Positions 1 to 7,126 of a stretch of 64,000 nucleotides of DNA are shown here, piece by piece; the stretch's first letter is position 1; every line of letters starts with the position of its first letter. Position numbers and translations under genes: made by a program. The DNA lies in contig NZ_CP102332.1 in NCBI RefSeq assembly GCF_024600715.1, positions 3,906,001 through 3,970,000 of the forward strand. Direction: 5' to 3'. Under the pieces are notes generated by a model. That model had not been told where the DNA came from. It worked only from the letters and a program-made list of their open reading frames with translations, and made no database searches. The stretch comes from Streptomyces changanensis (lineage in GTDB: Bacteria > Actinomycetota > Actinomycetes > Streptomycetales > Streptomycetaceae).

Positions 1-693
1 GCCCAGGTGAGCGGCGGTGATCGGTGTTCCGTGCTCGGCGCGGTGGGTGTCCGCGATGCGCCGGGCCGCGTCCAGCAGGGCGGCCGGAAGGGCAGGGCCG
101 GAAGCGGGTCGGCCCGTCGTGGTGACGGCGACCGGCGGAGCGGCGGCCGGAGCGGGCTCCAGCTCCTCGATCAGGGAGGCGGCGATCTGCGGGGCGGGCG
201 TCGGGGGTGCCGATTCGGGTGATGGTGCGACGTCGGGCACCGGCTCGGTGGCAAGGGTGGCGGCGGTGGCCTCCAGGTGCAGGTTGGGGCGGGTGTGGGT
301 GTGGAACTGGGCGAGGAAGGCGGGGCCGACGTGGCCCCAGCCGAGGAGCAGGAGCGGGGCGACGGTGTCCAGGCAGGCCCGTCCGTAGCGTCCGGCCAAC
401 AGCGGTTCGGCGGTGTTCAGCGCGAGGGTGAGCAGGCCGCACAGGTGCAGCAGCCGGGTGCCGGCCTTCAGCTCCGCCTTGGGGACGCCGCGCAGAGCGA
501 GGAAGCGCAGGGCGACCAGGAGCCCGACGACGGACAGGTCGACCATGGGGGCGATCAGTGGCGCGATCGGGTGGGGGACGCCGAGCCGCAGGGCGAGGGC
601 CCAGACGTTGCCGAAGGAGAAGACGAAGGCCAGGGCCGCGATAACCGCCATGACCACGGTCACGGTGCGCCGGGTGAACCGTTCCTCCGCCAT
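1..693 (-). CDS. DUF2637 / SpdB-like AICE transfer membrane protein (3' end outside window)
   Basis: The frame is open from ATG at 693 to the window edge (231 codons, no stop), so the C-terminus is missing. The start is fixed by a strong ribosome site (AAAGGAGGT) 8-10 bases upstream. Residues 1 to about 125 are hydrophobic with several membrane segments (near residues 14-35, 45-68, 80-98 and 105-122), the DUF2637 pattern of Spd-type spread proteins. A Pro/Ala-rich linker (about 140-195) follows, then the start of a helical segment that could be a small DNA-binding or replication-type domain. In AICEs and Streptomyces plasmids such proteins lie beside traB and help intramycelial plasmid spread. 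It lies 35 bases downstream of the TraB-like gene on the same strand, so it is probably co-transcribed. The family call is from recognition of the pattern. Confidence 0.75.
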   Translation of the reverse strand, partial: MAEERFTRRTVTVVMAVIAALAFVFSFGNVWALALRLGVPHPIAPLIAPMVDLSVVGLLVALRFLALRGVPKAELKAGTRLLHLCGLLTLALNTAEPLLAGRYGRACLDTVAPLLLLGWGHVGPAFLAQFHTHTRPNLHLEATAATLATEPVPDVAPSPESAPPTPAPQIAASLIEELEPAPAAAPPVAVTTTGRPASGPALPAALLDAARRIADTHRAEHGTPITAAHLG

Positions 694-728
694 GCCCTCA
701 ACCTCCTTTCCGGTGTGGGCTTTCGGGG

Positions 729-2132
729 CTACTTGGCGAGCGACGGCCGGGGTGCCGTGGTCCGGCCGGTCGAGGCGAGGAGGGCGTCCAGGCACAGGTC
801 CGGATCGGCGGTCAGGTGCGAGGTGGCTTCGGCGACGCGGGCGGCGTCGGCGTCGGAGACGTAGGGGGTGCGGATGCGGGTGTAGCCGGGGCGGCCCTGC
901 ATCGCCATGACCGCGACGCCGACGTAGGCGGGGTCCTGCAAGGTGACCGGGCTGGCATCGGGCCAGTTGCGGATGTCGTCACCGAGTGCGGCCACCGCTG
1001 CTTCCACGGTCTTCTGCGCGAAGGACAGCCCGATGGGGCACACGTCGCGGATGAAGGTGGGGATGGCGTCGCCGGTGGTCTTCTGGCTGATCAGGATCAC
1101 CAGGATGCCTACGCTGCGGCCCTTCTTGACCAGGTCCTCCACCAGCCGGGCGTTCTCCGCCGTCAGCGCGGCCAGCCGTTTCGTGGCCGGGTCGCTTCCC
1201 TTGTACTCACGGAAGTACGTGTGCGCCTCATCAATGATCAGGACCGTGAGCGGCCACTGCGGCGAGGGCCCGACGTGCCACATGTTCTTCACGCCCAGCA
1301 CGTCCCGGATGGTCGCCGAGCGCCGCTTGCGCAGCTCCACCAGGCGCTTGAACAGCGCGTTCGCTTCATCGAGATCGTCTCCGCAGAACGCGAACATCCG
1401 CTTGACCAGGTCGGCGTAGTCGCCCTCCGAGGCCCGCGACACCTTCCCGTCCGCCGTCACGAACTGCACGGACGCAGACGGCGCGAAGTCACAGACGAAC
1501 TTGTTGACCCCCGAGGTCTTGCCCGCACCCGGGACGCCGGCCACCGTCACCCCGGGCACGTTGGCCAGGGACACGCACACCTTCGCGGCGTACTCGTCGA
1601 TGCCCAGCTCCCAGCGCGTCAGGTCCACGGGCGGGAGGCCAGTGGGCCGGTGCGTGGTCGGCGTGGTCAGCGGGTCGGAGCGCACGCCCCGGATCACCAC
1701 CCTGCCGGGGCCGTCCGGCAGCACGGACACCCGCGTGCACCGCCAGGCATCCGCCAGGAACCGCGCCGACTTCTGGTACTCCTCCACCCCGACCTGCGGC
1801 AGCGTCCGGGCCCGCACGATCACACCGAACCGGTCCGGCTTCACCTTGATCTTCGGCGTCAGGACTCGGGGCGCGGGGACGGGGCCGTCCTTCTGCGCGG
1901 TGATCTGCCCCAGCAGGCCCGGGGTCTTGTCGGTGACCGTCAGCCCGGCCATCCGCGCGAGCCGTACCCAGCCCCACCGCACCCGCACGGCCTGCCACAT
2001 GCTCACCCGCGTGCCCCGGTCGGCCCGTACGTAGCACACCACCCTCACCAGCAGCCACACACCGACCAGCACGGCCACGGCCAGCAGCACGTCCGGCGCG
2101 TACTCCAGCACTGAATTTTCGAAGCGGATCAC
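729..2132 (-). CDS. TraB/FtsK-SpoIIIE-type DNA translocase of an AICE
   Basis: A 467-residue protein starting at GTG 2132, whose first bases overlap the stop of the upstream gene (GTGA). One membrane segment lies at residues 14-34. The ATPase has Walker A GVPGAGKTS (residues 199-207, K205) and Walker B LIIDEAH (D301), followed by a sensor-like ILISQKT segment and a conserved late domain. This is the FtsK/SpoIIIE-like translocase that moves double-stranded element DNA between hyphae in Streptomyces conjugation (TraB/TraSA role, membrane-associated). Neighbours fit: an SpdB-like gene downstream and a GntR repressor divergent upstream. A longer frame upstream to 2438 is only a shadow of the preceding gene. 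No truncation or frameshift is visible. Confidence 0.85.
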   Translation of the reverse strand: MIRFENSVLEYAPDVLLAVAVLVGVWLLVRVVCYVRADRGTRVSMWQAVRVRWGWVRLARMAGLTVTDKTPGLLGQITAQKDGPVPAPRVLTPKIKVKPDRFGVIVRARTLPQVGVEEYQKSARFLADAWRCTRVSVLPDGPGRVVIRGVRSDPLTTPTTHRPTGLPPVDLTRWELGIDEYAAKVCVSLANVPGVTVAGVPGAGKTSGVNKFVCDFAPSASVQFVTADGKVSRASEGDYADLVKRMFAFCGDDLDEANALFKRLVELRKRRSATIRDVLGVKNMWHVGPSPQWPLTVLIIDEAHTYFREYKGSDPATKRLAALTAENARLVEDLVKKGRSVGILVILISQKTTGDAIPTFIRDVCPIGLSFAQKTVEAAVAALGDDIRNWPDASPVTLQDPAYVGVAVMAMQGRPGYTRIRTPYVSDADAARVAEATSHLTADPDLCLDALLASTGRTTAPRPSLAK

Positions 2133-2482
2133 TGTGCCGCCTCCACCGTCACCAGCTCCAGGCGGGCGGCCCGGTAGGCGACGCCGTCGGAGAGCTGACC
2201 GTTGAAGATCCGCGCCCACGGGGTCGCGAACAGCTCGACGGGCCGCACCATCGCGCCCGGCTTGAGCCCGGCGGCCAGGCCGGTTTCCGGGACGGTGATC
2301 TTCAGGACCTCGGCCCGGCCGTCCTCCATGAGCATCACGGTCACCGTGTACAGCGACGCCCCGGTCTCCCGGTCGGTGGCGACCTCCCCGGTCTGCTGGT
2401 CCTTGATCTTCAGCGTCGGGTCGGTGCCCGCGATGCACACCGCCGACGGCAGCAGAGCAACACGAATTCGAGTCATGGCCAT
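2129..2482 (-). CDS. Small conserved AICE protein upstream of the TraB-like gene
   Basis: A 117-residue soluble protein. ATG 2482 is preferred over ATG 2476 because an AAGGGG ribosome site lies 9 bases upstream of it. It is rich in beta-strand-like segments (for example TLKIKDQQTGEVA and YTVTVMLMEDGRAEVLKITVP), with no membrane segment or catalytic motif I can name. Its stop overlaps the GTG of the translocase gene, so translation is probably coupled. It resembles the small conserved gene often found just before the translocase in pSAM2-type elements; its function is unknown. It is divergent from the GntR regulator with a shared 155-base promoter region, so it is probably the first gene of the repressed transfer operon. 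Confidence 0.7.
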   Translation of the reverse strand: MAMTRIRVALLPSAVCIAGTDPTLKIKDQQTGEVATDRETGASLYTVTVMLMEDGRAEVLKITVPETGLAAGLKPGAMVRPVELFATPWARIFNGQLSDGVAYRAARLELVTVEAAQ

Positions 2483-2637
2483 GCCATCACACCCCTTGTT
2501 CGATGGAGTCGCTTGATCGACTCGCCATGACCATAGCGCTACGGCGATACAGACGCAACGCTCGATTAGGTGGGGCGGTCGATCAGGTCGGCCACGCGGG
2601 CATGCGTCGTAGGCGCTACGGCCGCTACGGTTGGCTC
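2483..2637. promoter_or_regulatory. Divergent promoter/operator region of the transfer operon and the GntR gene
   Basis: This interval separates the leftward transfer operon from the rightward GntR gene. It holds a perfect palindrome TAGCGCTA at 2534-2541 and three copies of a 9-base word (G/C)CGCTACGG at 2536-2544, 2613-2621 and 2622-2630. The last two are head-to-tail and end 7 bases before the GntR ATG. The arrangement suits a repressor that controls both the transfer genes and its own gene. The sites are seen directly; the regulatory role is inferred from KorSA-type systems. Confidence 0.5.
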
Positions 2638-3489
2638 ATGACACTGCCTTTGGACGAGGACCCGCGGCCCCCCTATCTCCAGGCTGCCGAAGTGCTGCGG
2701 GCCGCCATCCTCGGCGGCGAACTCCAGCCCGGCGAGCGCCTGCCGTCGGCACGTGACCTGCAAGAGCGGTTCGGCGTCGCCAGTTCCACGGTTCAGAACG
2801 CCCTGCGCGTCCTGCGGCAGGAGGGGCTGGTCTACTCCGTGCTCGGCCGGGGCAGTTACGTCAGCCTGCCTCTCGACGAGAAGGACATCGAGGGGCGAGA
2901 GGCCGATGAGGAGGCAGAAGAGGATGGCCCCTTCCCGCCCGGGTGGCGCTCGGCCCGAGCCGAGGACAACCGTCCTCCTTTCGTCCGAACAGCGGACACC
3001 CTGCGCGAAGAGATCGAAGAAGGGGTCTTCCCTCCGGGCAGTCAACTTCCCTCGGCGCGTGAGCTGCAAGAGCGGTTCGGCATCGCCAACTCCACCGCGC
3101 AGAACGCCCTCCGCCTCCTGAAGAGCGAGGGGCTGATCTACGCAGTCAAGGGACGTGGCGTCTTCGTCCGCACCGCCCCCACGCCGGGCAAGCACTACAG
3201 CTCCAAGGTCGTTCAGCACCTCCAGCGCGAGGAGCTCGAACGCCAGGCCCGGAGTACGGCCGGCGAGTTCTCACACCTTTCCGACGCCGAGCTCAAGGCG
3301 CTCGCCAGCCAACTCCACGACGAGCTCAACCGAACCCGCGACGCCTACAAGGCGGCGGTCGAGAAGGGGCGGAAAATCACCAGAGAACTGGCCCGCCGAG
3401 GCCAACTCGCGCCACCGCTCCACGACGACCCCGCAGCAGCCCGCAAGGAACTCGAAGACAAGCTCTCCCAGGCGAAGAAGCGCCGCTGA
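2638..3489 (+). CDS. KorSA-like transcriptional repressor with two tandem GntR domains
   Basis: A 283-residue protein from ATG 2638. A longer frame from 2503 would run through the operator repeats, and no ribosome site is seen, so the mRNA may be leaderless. Two winged-helix GntR domains lie at residues about 10-78 and 109-178. They repeat each other closely: both carry LPSAR(D/E)LQERFG(V/I)A followed by QNALR(V/L)L. An acidic linker joins them. Residues about 200-283 are charged and helical, perhaps a coiled coil. GntR-family repressors (KorSA in pSAM2) silence transfer and replication in AICEs. Its position, divergent from the transfer operon, supports that role. The tandem domain is unusual. 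Confidence 0.8.
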   Translation: MTLPLDEDPRPPYLQAAEVLRAAILGGELQPGERLPSARDLQERFGVASSTVQNALRVLRQEGLVYSVLGRGSYVSLPLDEKDIEGREADEEAEEDGPFPPGWRSARAEDNRPPFVRTADTLREEIEEGVFPPGSQLPSARELQERFGIANSTAQNALRLLKSEGLIYAVKGRGVFVRTAPTPGKHYSSKVVQHLQREELERQARSTAGEFSHLSDAELKALASQLHDELNRTRDAYKAAVEKGRKITRELARRGQLAPPLHDDPAAARKELEDKLSQAKKRR

Positions 3490-4069
3490 CAAGCGGTCCA
3501 CATCCCATCAGGCGGCCCTGTCCAGCCGTCGCAGTGGGTGAGCTGTTCAGAGTTTCTTTACTTGATCAAGGGCGTCCCGCTGACGCGGGCCGCCGCGCGC
3601 CGGCGGTCGGTGCCCGCCGCCCGCTCCTGTCTGCCGCCCCGCTGGCGACGGCCGCCGACCGCTCGGCGCGCAGAGCCCGGGAGCGTAGGCCGGACTACCA
3701 ATCGGAAGCCCCGGTCCGACCGCTCAGCAGCAGACTGGCCGGGCAGCTGAGAGGCCGCCCGGCGGGCTCGCGCCGTCCCGGACGCCCATGCTTGCTGCCT
3801 GGCTGGGGGCCGTGACGATGGAGATAACTGGGCTGATGCCGGTGCGGGGTTGAGCGAGACACACGTGGCGGGTGGTCGGTCGGCGCGCCCGCCGTCGTGG
3901 CTGACTTTCTGTGGCAGAGGCCAGAACCCCCACAGCCAAGAGCACGGCACGCACGGAGGGCCCGTCCCTGCCGGGGCTGATGAGGAGGGGGAGCCTCAAT
4001 CGGATTCGCCCGGCAGGGACGGGAGACGGGTGGGTCAGCGCGGTGCGGCGCCTGGGCGAGCGAGGCGGG
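3490..4069. other. Gene-free stretch with inverted repeats
   Basis: About 580 bases with no convincing gene; open frames here lack ribosome sites and family resemblance. Visible structure: the palindrome CTTGATCAAG near 3561-3570, a CCCGC-TGAC-GCGGG hairpin at 3576-3589, and a perfect 15-base inverted repeat at 3961-3975 and 4009-4023 described separately. In AICEs the transfer locus (clt) is a short non-coding repeat-rich stretch, so part of this could be cis-acting transfer DNA. That is inference only. Confidence 0.4.
3961..4023. terminator. 15-bp perfect inverted repeat, probable terminator
   Basis: The arms CCCGTCCCTGCCGGG (3961-3975) and its exact complement (4009-4023) are separated by 33 bases. 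It lies 46 bases beyond the stop of the leftward DUF7848-like gene, so a transcription terminator is the simplest reading. The large loop is unusual for a terminator, and a recombination or transfer site cannot be excluded. Confidence 0.45.
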
Positions 4070-4306
4070 TCACGTCTGGTGCCAGGTCCGCCAGGGGCGG
4101 GTGATGATCTCCCGATAGGTGTGGTGGGACGGGTTCTGGCCGCAGTGCCGCAGGACCCAGTCCTGCGGTTCGGCGAAGTCCTCGCTTGTCGGCGAGGTCT
4201 CTCCGTCCACGGCGCACTGCATCGCGTAAAGGACCGGCTCCGCGTCCGGCTCTCGGTCGGGCTGGAGCGTCCAGGTCTCGTAGCGCAGGACCGAGCGAGG
4301 GGTCAC
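4070..4306 (-). CDS. Small conserved Streptomyces protein (DUF7848-like)
   Basis: A 78-residue protein from GTG 4306, with a good ribosome site (CGGAGGT) just upstream; a longer frame to 4396 has no such site. The protein has two Cys residues and ends in a basic, Trp-rich stretch (HHTYREIITRPWRTW). I recognise it as a very common Streptomyces small protein found with the preceding gene, near XRE/DUF5919 and Nudix genes. Its start overlaps the stop of the upstream gene (GTGA), so the two form a translationally coupled pair. Function unknown. Confidence 0.7.
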   Translation of the reverse strand: MTPRSVLRYETWTLQPDREPDAEPVLYAMQCAVDGETSPTSEDFAEPQDWVLRHCGQNPSHHTYREIITRPWRTWHQT

Positions 4307-4545
4307 CGTCCCCACCTCCGGTTGGCCACGGCCACCTTCGCGCTCAGCTCCTCCGTCGGAGTCGGCATACGTACGTCCTCGGGCGGCACGTCCCACTCCC
4401 GGCCGCCGCGCGGCGGCCGAAGCTGCACGTACGGTCCCACATGCCCCATCACCACGCCCACCTTGCCGTTTCGTCGGTCGACCACCAGGGCGCCGGCGTC
4501 GGGCGAGGCGGTGTGCCCGTCGGCATCAGGGGTGGGGACCGTCAT
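4303..4545 (-). CDS. Small conserved Streptomyces protein, partner of the DUF7848-like gene
   Basis: About 80 residues from ATG 4545. An in-frame ATG at 4605 would add 20 residues; neither start has a strong ribosome site. The core reads like a small SH3-type barrel: GALVVDRRNGKVGVVMGHVG, then a Tyr-Val-Gln-Leu-Arg-Pro-Pro stretch and a conserved REWDVPPEDV. The family is widespread in Streptomyces genomes and has no known function. It is divergent from the XRE/Nudix pair at 4801-6020 and stop-start coupled to the next gene, so the four genes look like one accessory module. Confidence 0.65.
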   Translation of the reverse strand: MTVPTPDADGHTASPDAGALVVDRRNGKVGVVMGHVGPYVQLRPPRGGREWDVPPEDVRMPTPTEELSAKVAVANRRWGR

Positions 4546-4800
4546 CGTGACCACCCCGGCGAGGCGGCGCGCGACCGGGCGTCCAGTCGCAGGGCGGGAA
4601 CACATGGGGTGGCGCTCATTCGCACGTTGACGCTCCTCGGCGGCGTTGATGCGGGCCCCTGGGCCTGTCGGTGCCGCAGGGTCGGCACCGATCCTCACGC
4701 CGGTCACCGGGACGAAGAAACCTCCACCAAACCCCACTCCGGGACGTCCCGCACCGTGTAGAACGTCCCTGGTGCCGTCCTGAGACGAAGGGGGAGACTC

Positions 4801-5547
4801 GTGCCGAACGAGAGACTACGAGCCGTCATGGCGGCGGGAGGCTGGACGTACGCCGCACTCGCTCAGCAGGTTGAGGTCGACCCCAAGTCGGTCGAGCGCT
4901 GGGTGAACCTCGGGCGTATCCCACGTCGTGCCACCGCCCTCCAGGCGGCCAAGGCCCTGGGAGAAGACGTGCACGCACTCTGGCCGGCGCTCCGCCAGGC
5001 CCGCCCCGCCCGCGCCATCAGCCCTGAACTGGTGGCGCTCTACGAGCAGCGGGCCGACCTCCCCGTTTCGACGTTCACCGACCTGATGGCCCAGGCCCGG
5101 GAACGGATCGACATCCTCGTCTACGCGGCAGTCTTCCTCCACGAGGCGTACCCGCGGCTGAACGAACTCCTCACCGAACGCGCCGCCGAAGGCTGCACCG
5201 TCCGTATCGCGATCGGGGACCCTGACAGCGACAACGTCCAAGCCCGCGGCCAGGAGGAGCGGTTCGGCCACGGCATCGAATCCCGCTGCCGCCTCGCACT
5301 CATGCACTACAGGCCGCTCGCCGGCACCCCCGGCATCGAAGTTCGCTCCCACGGCACCACGCTCTACAACTCCCTCTACCGAGCCGACGACCAGCAACTC
5401 GTCAACGCCCATGTCTGGGGCGTCAACGCGTACGCCGCCCCCGTATGGCATCTTCGCCGACACGAGACAGGCGGCATGTTCGACACCTACGCCGAGAGCT
5501 TCGACGCGGTGTGGACGACGGCAACCCCCGTACGAGAGGAAGGCTGA
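4801..5547 (+). CDS. XRE-type HTH regulator with PLD-like C-terminal domain (DUF5919-like)
   Basis: A 248-residue protein from GTG 4801, with an AAGGGGGAGA ribosome site. Residues 1-65 form a helix-turn-helix (YAALAQQVEVDPKSVERWV). Residues about 95-235 resemble the phospholipase-D-like fold of DUF5919: TFTDLMAQARERIDILVYA, RIAIGDPDSDN, then HGTTLYNSLYRADDQQLVN. That last segment keeps the H...N pattern of a PLD half-site but is not a full HKD motif, so catalysis is doubtful and nucleotide or ligand sensing is possible. The next gene, a Nudix hydrolase, starts 2 bases after its stop. This pair is common in Streptomyces accessory DNA. Confidence 0.75.
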   Translation: MPNERLRAVMAAGGWTYAALAQQVEVDPKSVERWVNLGRIPRRATALQAAKALGEDVHALWPALRQARPARAISPELVALYEQRADLPVSTFTDLMAQARERIDILVYAAVFLHEAYPRLNELLTERAAEGCTVRIAIGDPDSDNVQARGQEERFGHGIESRCRLALMHYRPLAGTPGIEVRSHGTTLYNSLYRADDQQLVNAHVWGVNAYAAPVWHLRRHETGGMFDTYAESFDAVWTTATPVREEG

Positions 5548-5549
5548 CC

Positions 5550-6020
5550 GTGGCCCGCACCGAGTACTACGACGACCCGAACGCGCCCAAGCCGAACAGC
5601 ATGGTCGTCGCCGCGTCCGCCGTCGTCACCGACGACCACGGGCGCATCCTCCTCCAGCGCCGCCGCGACAACGACCTATGGGCCCTGCCCGGAGGCGGTA
5701 TGGACCTCACCGATTCCCTGCCAGGCACGGCCGTCCGTGAAGTCAAGGAAGAGACCGGCCTCGACGTAGAGATCACCGGCCTGGTCGGCACCTACACCGA
5801 CCCGAAACACATCATCGCCTACACCGACGGCGAGGTCCGCCGCCAGTTCAACGTCTGCTTCACCGCCCGCATCACCGGCGGCCAACTGGCAATCTCCGAC
5901 GAGTCCACCGAACTCCGGTTTGTACCGCCGGAAGAGATCGAGGAGTTGTCGATGCACCACACCCAACGACTCAGGCTCCAGCACTTCCTGGAACAGCGCG
6001 AGAAGCCGCACCTGGGCTGA
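5550..6020 (+). CDS. Nudix hydrolase (possible Pif-like immunity factor)
   Basis: A 156-residue protein from GTG 5550, immediately after the XRE gene, with a purine-rich GAGAGGAAGG ribosome site. The Nudix box lies at about residues 48-73, with the conserved REVKEETG core; the upstream Glu of the consensus is Asp here, a mild change. Nudix enzymes hydrolyse nucleoside diphosphate derivatives. In pSAM2 the Nudix protein Pif blocks redundant transfer into cells already carrying the element, so the location makes such a role plausible, but the XRE-Nudix pair also occurs elsewhere. Substrate unknown. Confidence 0.75.
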   Translation: MARTEYYDDPNAPKPNSMVVAASAVVTDDHGRILLQRRRDNDLWALPGGGMDLTDSLPGTAVREVKEETGLDVEITGLVGTYTDPKHIIAYTDGEVRRQFNVCFTARITGGQLAISDESTELRFVPPEEIEELSMHHTQRLRLQHFLEQREKPHLG

Positions 6021-6104
6021 ACTGGCTGACGGCAGTAGCGACGGCAACACCCACGGATTTCCCCGCACAACCACGGACACCAGTGGAACCCGAAACCGGC
6101 GCTG

Positions 6105-6122
6105 ATCTGCGAATACGCAGAT
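6105..6122. terminator. Small hairpin after the Nudix gene
   Basis: ATCTGCG (6105-6111), loop AATA, CGCAGAT (6116-6122): a perfect 7-bp stem 85 bases after the Nudix stop and 30 bases before the toxin fragment. It may be a weak terminator or an operator; no T-tract follows. Confidence 0.35.
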
Positions 6123-6139
6123 GGAGAGGGGCCGCTTAG

Positions 6140-6547
6140 CACACGTACTATGTGCTGGCGGGCGCCACTCCGGTCCTGGTCCATAATTCGAACTGCCCCA
6201 CGTTCTGGTCGCGGACCGACTACAACGGTCAGCGTATGTATCAGCGGGATGATCTAGTGAATCCGGACCACTTCTCGCCTGCGGACAAGTACGGTCGAAG
6301 CAATCTCAAGAGAATGCAGCAGGGGCTGGCCCCGATGGGCCCGGACGGCAAGCCGCTGAACCTTCACCACATGCTCCAGACGCAGGACGGGCCGATCGCC
6401 GAGGTGACGCATTCCATGCACTTCGGAAACTACAATCAGCTGCACTGGAAGGCGGGCACCAAGATCCCCAGTGGAATCAATCGCGACGCCTTCAATGCCT
6501 GGAAATCCCAGTACTGGAAAGACAGAGCGGCAGGATTTGGTAGATGA
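6140..6547 (+). pseudogene. Orphan C-terminal LHH nuclease toxin tip of a polymorphic (RHS/Hint-type) toxin
   Basis: Directly after an in-frame TAG (6137-6139) the frame reads HTYYVLAGATPVLVHNSN, the typical junction between a polymorphic-toxin carrier and its variable toxin. The first usable start is GTG 6152 (131 residues), without a good ribosome site. The toxin part has the conserved LHH motif (L71-H72-H73, in NLHHMLQTQDGPIAEVTHSM) and a late NQLHW, matching the LHH family of HNH/Endonuclease VII nucleases. The carrier (secretion and repeat region) is absent. It may be a silent cassette or a cytoplasmic remnant. G+C is clearly below that of its neighbours, suggesting transfer. The immunity gene overlaps its stop (ATGA). 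Confidence 0.75.
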
Positions 6548-7038
6548 TGAGCGCTGTCGAGGCGAGTGAGCGACTGATCGAGCTGGTTCGCGGGAACGAT
6601 GACATCGCGAACCACGCCGACGGCTGTGACGCAGGGACGATGGCAGCCGCTGAGAGTGCTCTGGGTGCGGCTTTCCCTCCCTCGTACCGCCGTCTGATCG
6701 AAGAGTTCGGGACCTGGGATATCGCTGGTGAGGAATTCCTCGGCGTATATCAGACACTCGCAATGGGAGTGAAGCTGTTGGGTTCCGTAGCGGAAACTCT
6801 GGATGCTCGCAGCAAATATGGAATGCCATCCGATCTGATCGTTGTGATGTTCGATGGAATGGGTGGCCTGGTCGTCCTCGATCCCTCTCACGTGGATCAG
6901 GAAGGCGAGTACCCCGTTCTCGTTTGGAATCCCGGAGTTGTGGACCGCGAGAACATGGAGAGGCTCGGGGATGATTTCGGGTCCTTCGCGTACTCCCTGT
7001 GTCAGCGGGCCGTAACGCGCTGGCGGGAGTCTGGCTGA
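6544..7038 (+). CDS. SUKH (SMI1/KNR4) family immunity protein
   Basis: A 164-residue protein. ATG 6544 overlaps the toxin stop by 4 bases; a second ATG follows at 6547. Features of SUKH/SMI1-KNR4 proteins are visible: ESALGAAFPPSYRRLIEEFG near residues 38-57, then GEEFLGVYQT, and an aspartate-rich central stretch ending in GGLVVLDPSH. SUKH proteins are classic immunity partners of nuclease toxins in polymorphic toxin loci and bind the toxin in the cytoplasm. The tight overlap with the LHH nuclease fragment fits that. Base composition is lower in G+C than the flanks, as for the toxin. Confidence 0.85.
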   Translation: MMSAVEASERLIELVRGNDDIANHADGCDAGTMAAAESALGAAFPPSYRRLIEEFGTWDIAGEEFLGVYQTLAMGVKLLGSVAETLDARSKYGMPSDLIVVMFDGMGGLVVLDPSHVDQEGEYPVLVWNPGVVDRENMERLGDDFGSFAYSLCQRAVTRWRESG

Positions 7039-7061
7039 ATGTGAAAGTCAGGTGAAAAGCG

Positions 7062-7095
7062 AGAAGCCTCGCCAGAGCTTTCTGGCGAGGCTTCT
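7062..7095. terminator. Bidirectional hairpin terminator (15-bp perfect stem)
   Basis: AGAAGCCTCGCCAGA (7062-7076), loop GCTT, and the exact complement (7081-7095). It lies between the convergent immunity gene and the integrase remnant, 23 bases after the immunity stop and 31 bases beyond the integrase stop. It is the clearest stem-loop in the accessory region. Confidence 0.8.
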
Positions 7096-7104
7096 GCGGT
7101 TCTT

Positions 7105-7126
7105 GACGGCAACGCTGACGGCAACG
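7105..7126. repeat. Short direct repeat at the integrase 3' end
   Basis: GACGGCAACG occurs at 7105-7114 and 7117-7126 (12-base spacing), ending at the integrase stop codon. In AICEs the attachment site lies next to the int 3' end, so this could be an arm-type site or part of attP. No tRNA gene is recognisable here, so the att assignment is only a suggestion. Confidence 0.3.

Noticed and set aside
277..864. Rightward frame of 195 codons overlapping the DUF2637-like gene
   Set aside because: It has no ribosome site and an atypical low-complexity protein. The leftward frame has a perfect ribosome site, membrane segments and a family pattern.
3534..3950. Several overlapping short frames in the gap after the GntR gene
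   Set aside because: Arg/Ala/Pro-rich translations on both strands, no ribosome sites, no family pattern; typical of high-G+C non-coding DNA.
7040..7126. tRNA gene or tRNA 3' end as attachment site next to int
   Set aside because: The strong hairpin at 7062-7095 is too perfect and too short for a tRNA; no cloverleaf, anticodon arm or T-loop sequence was found.
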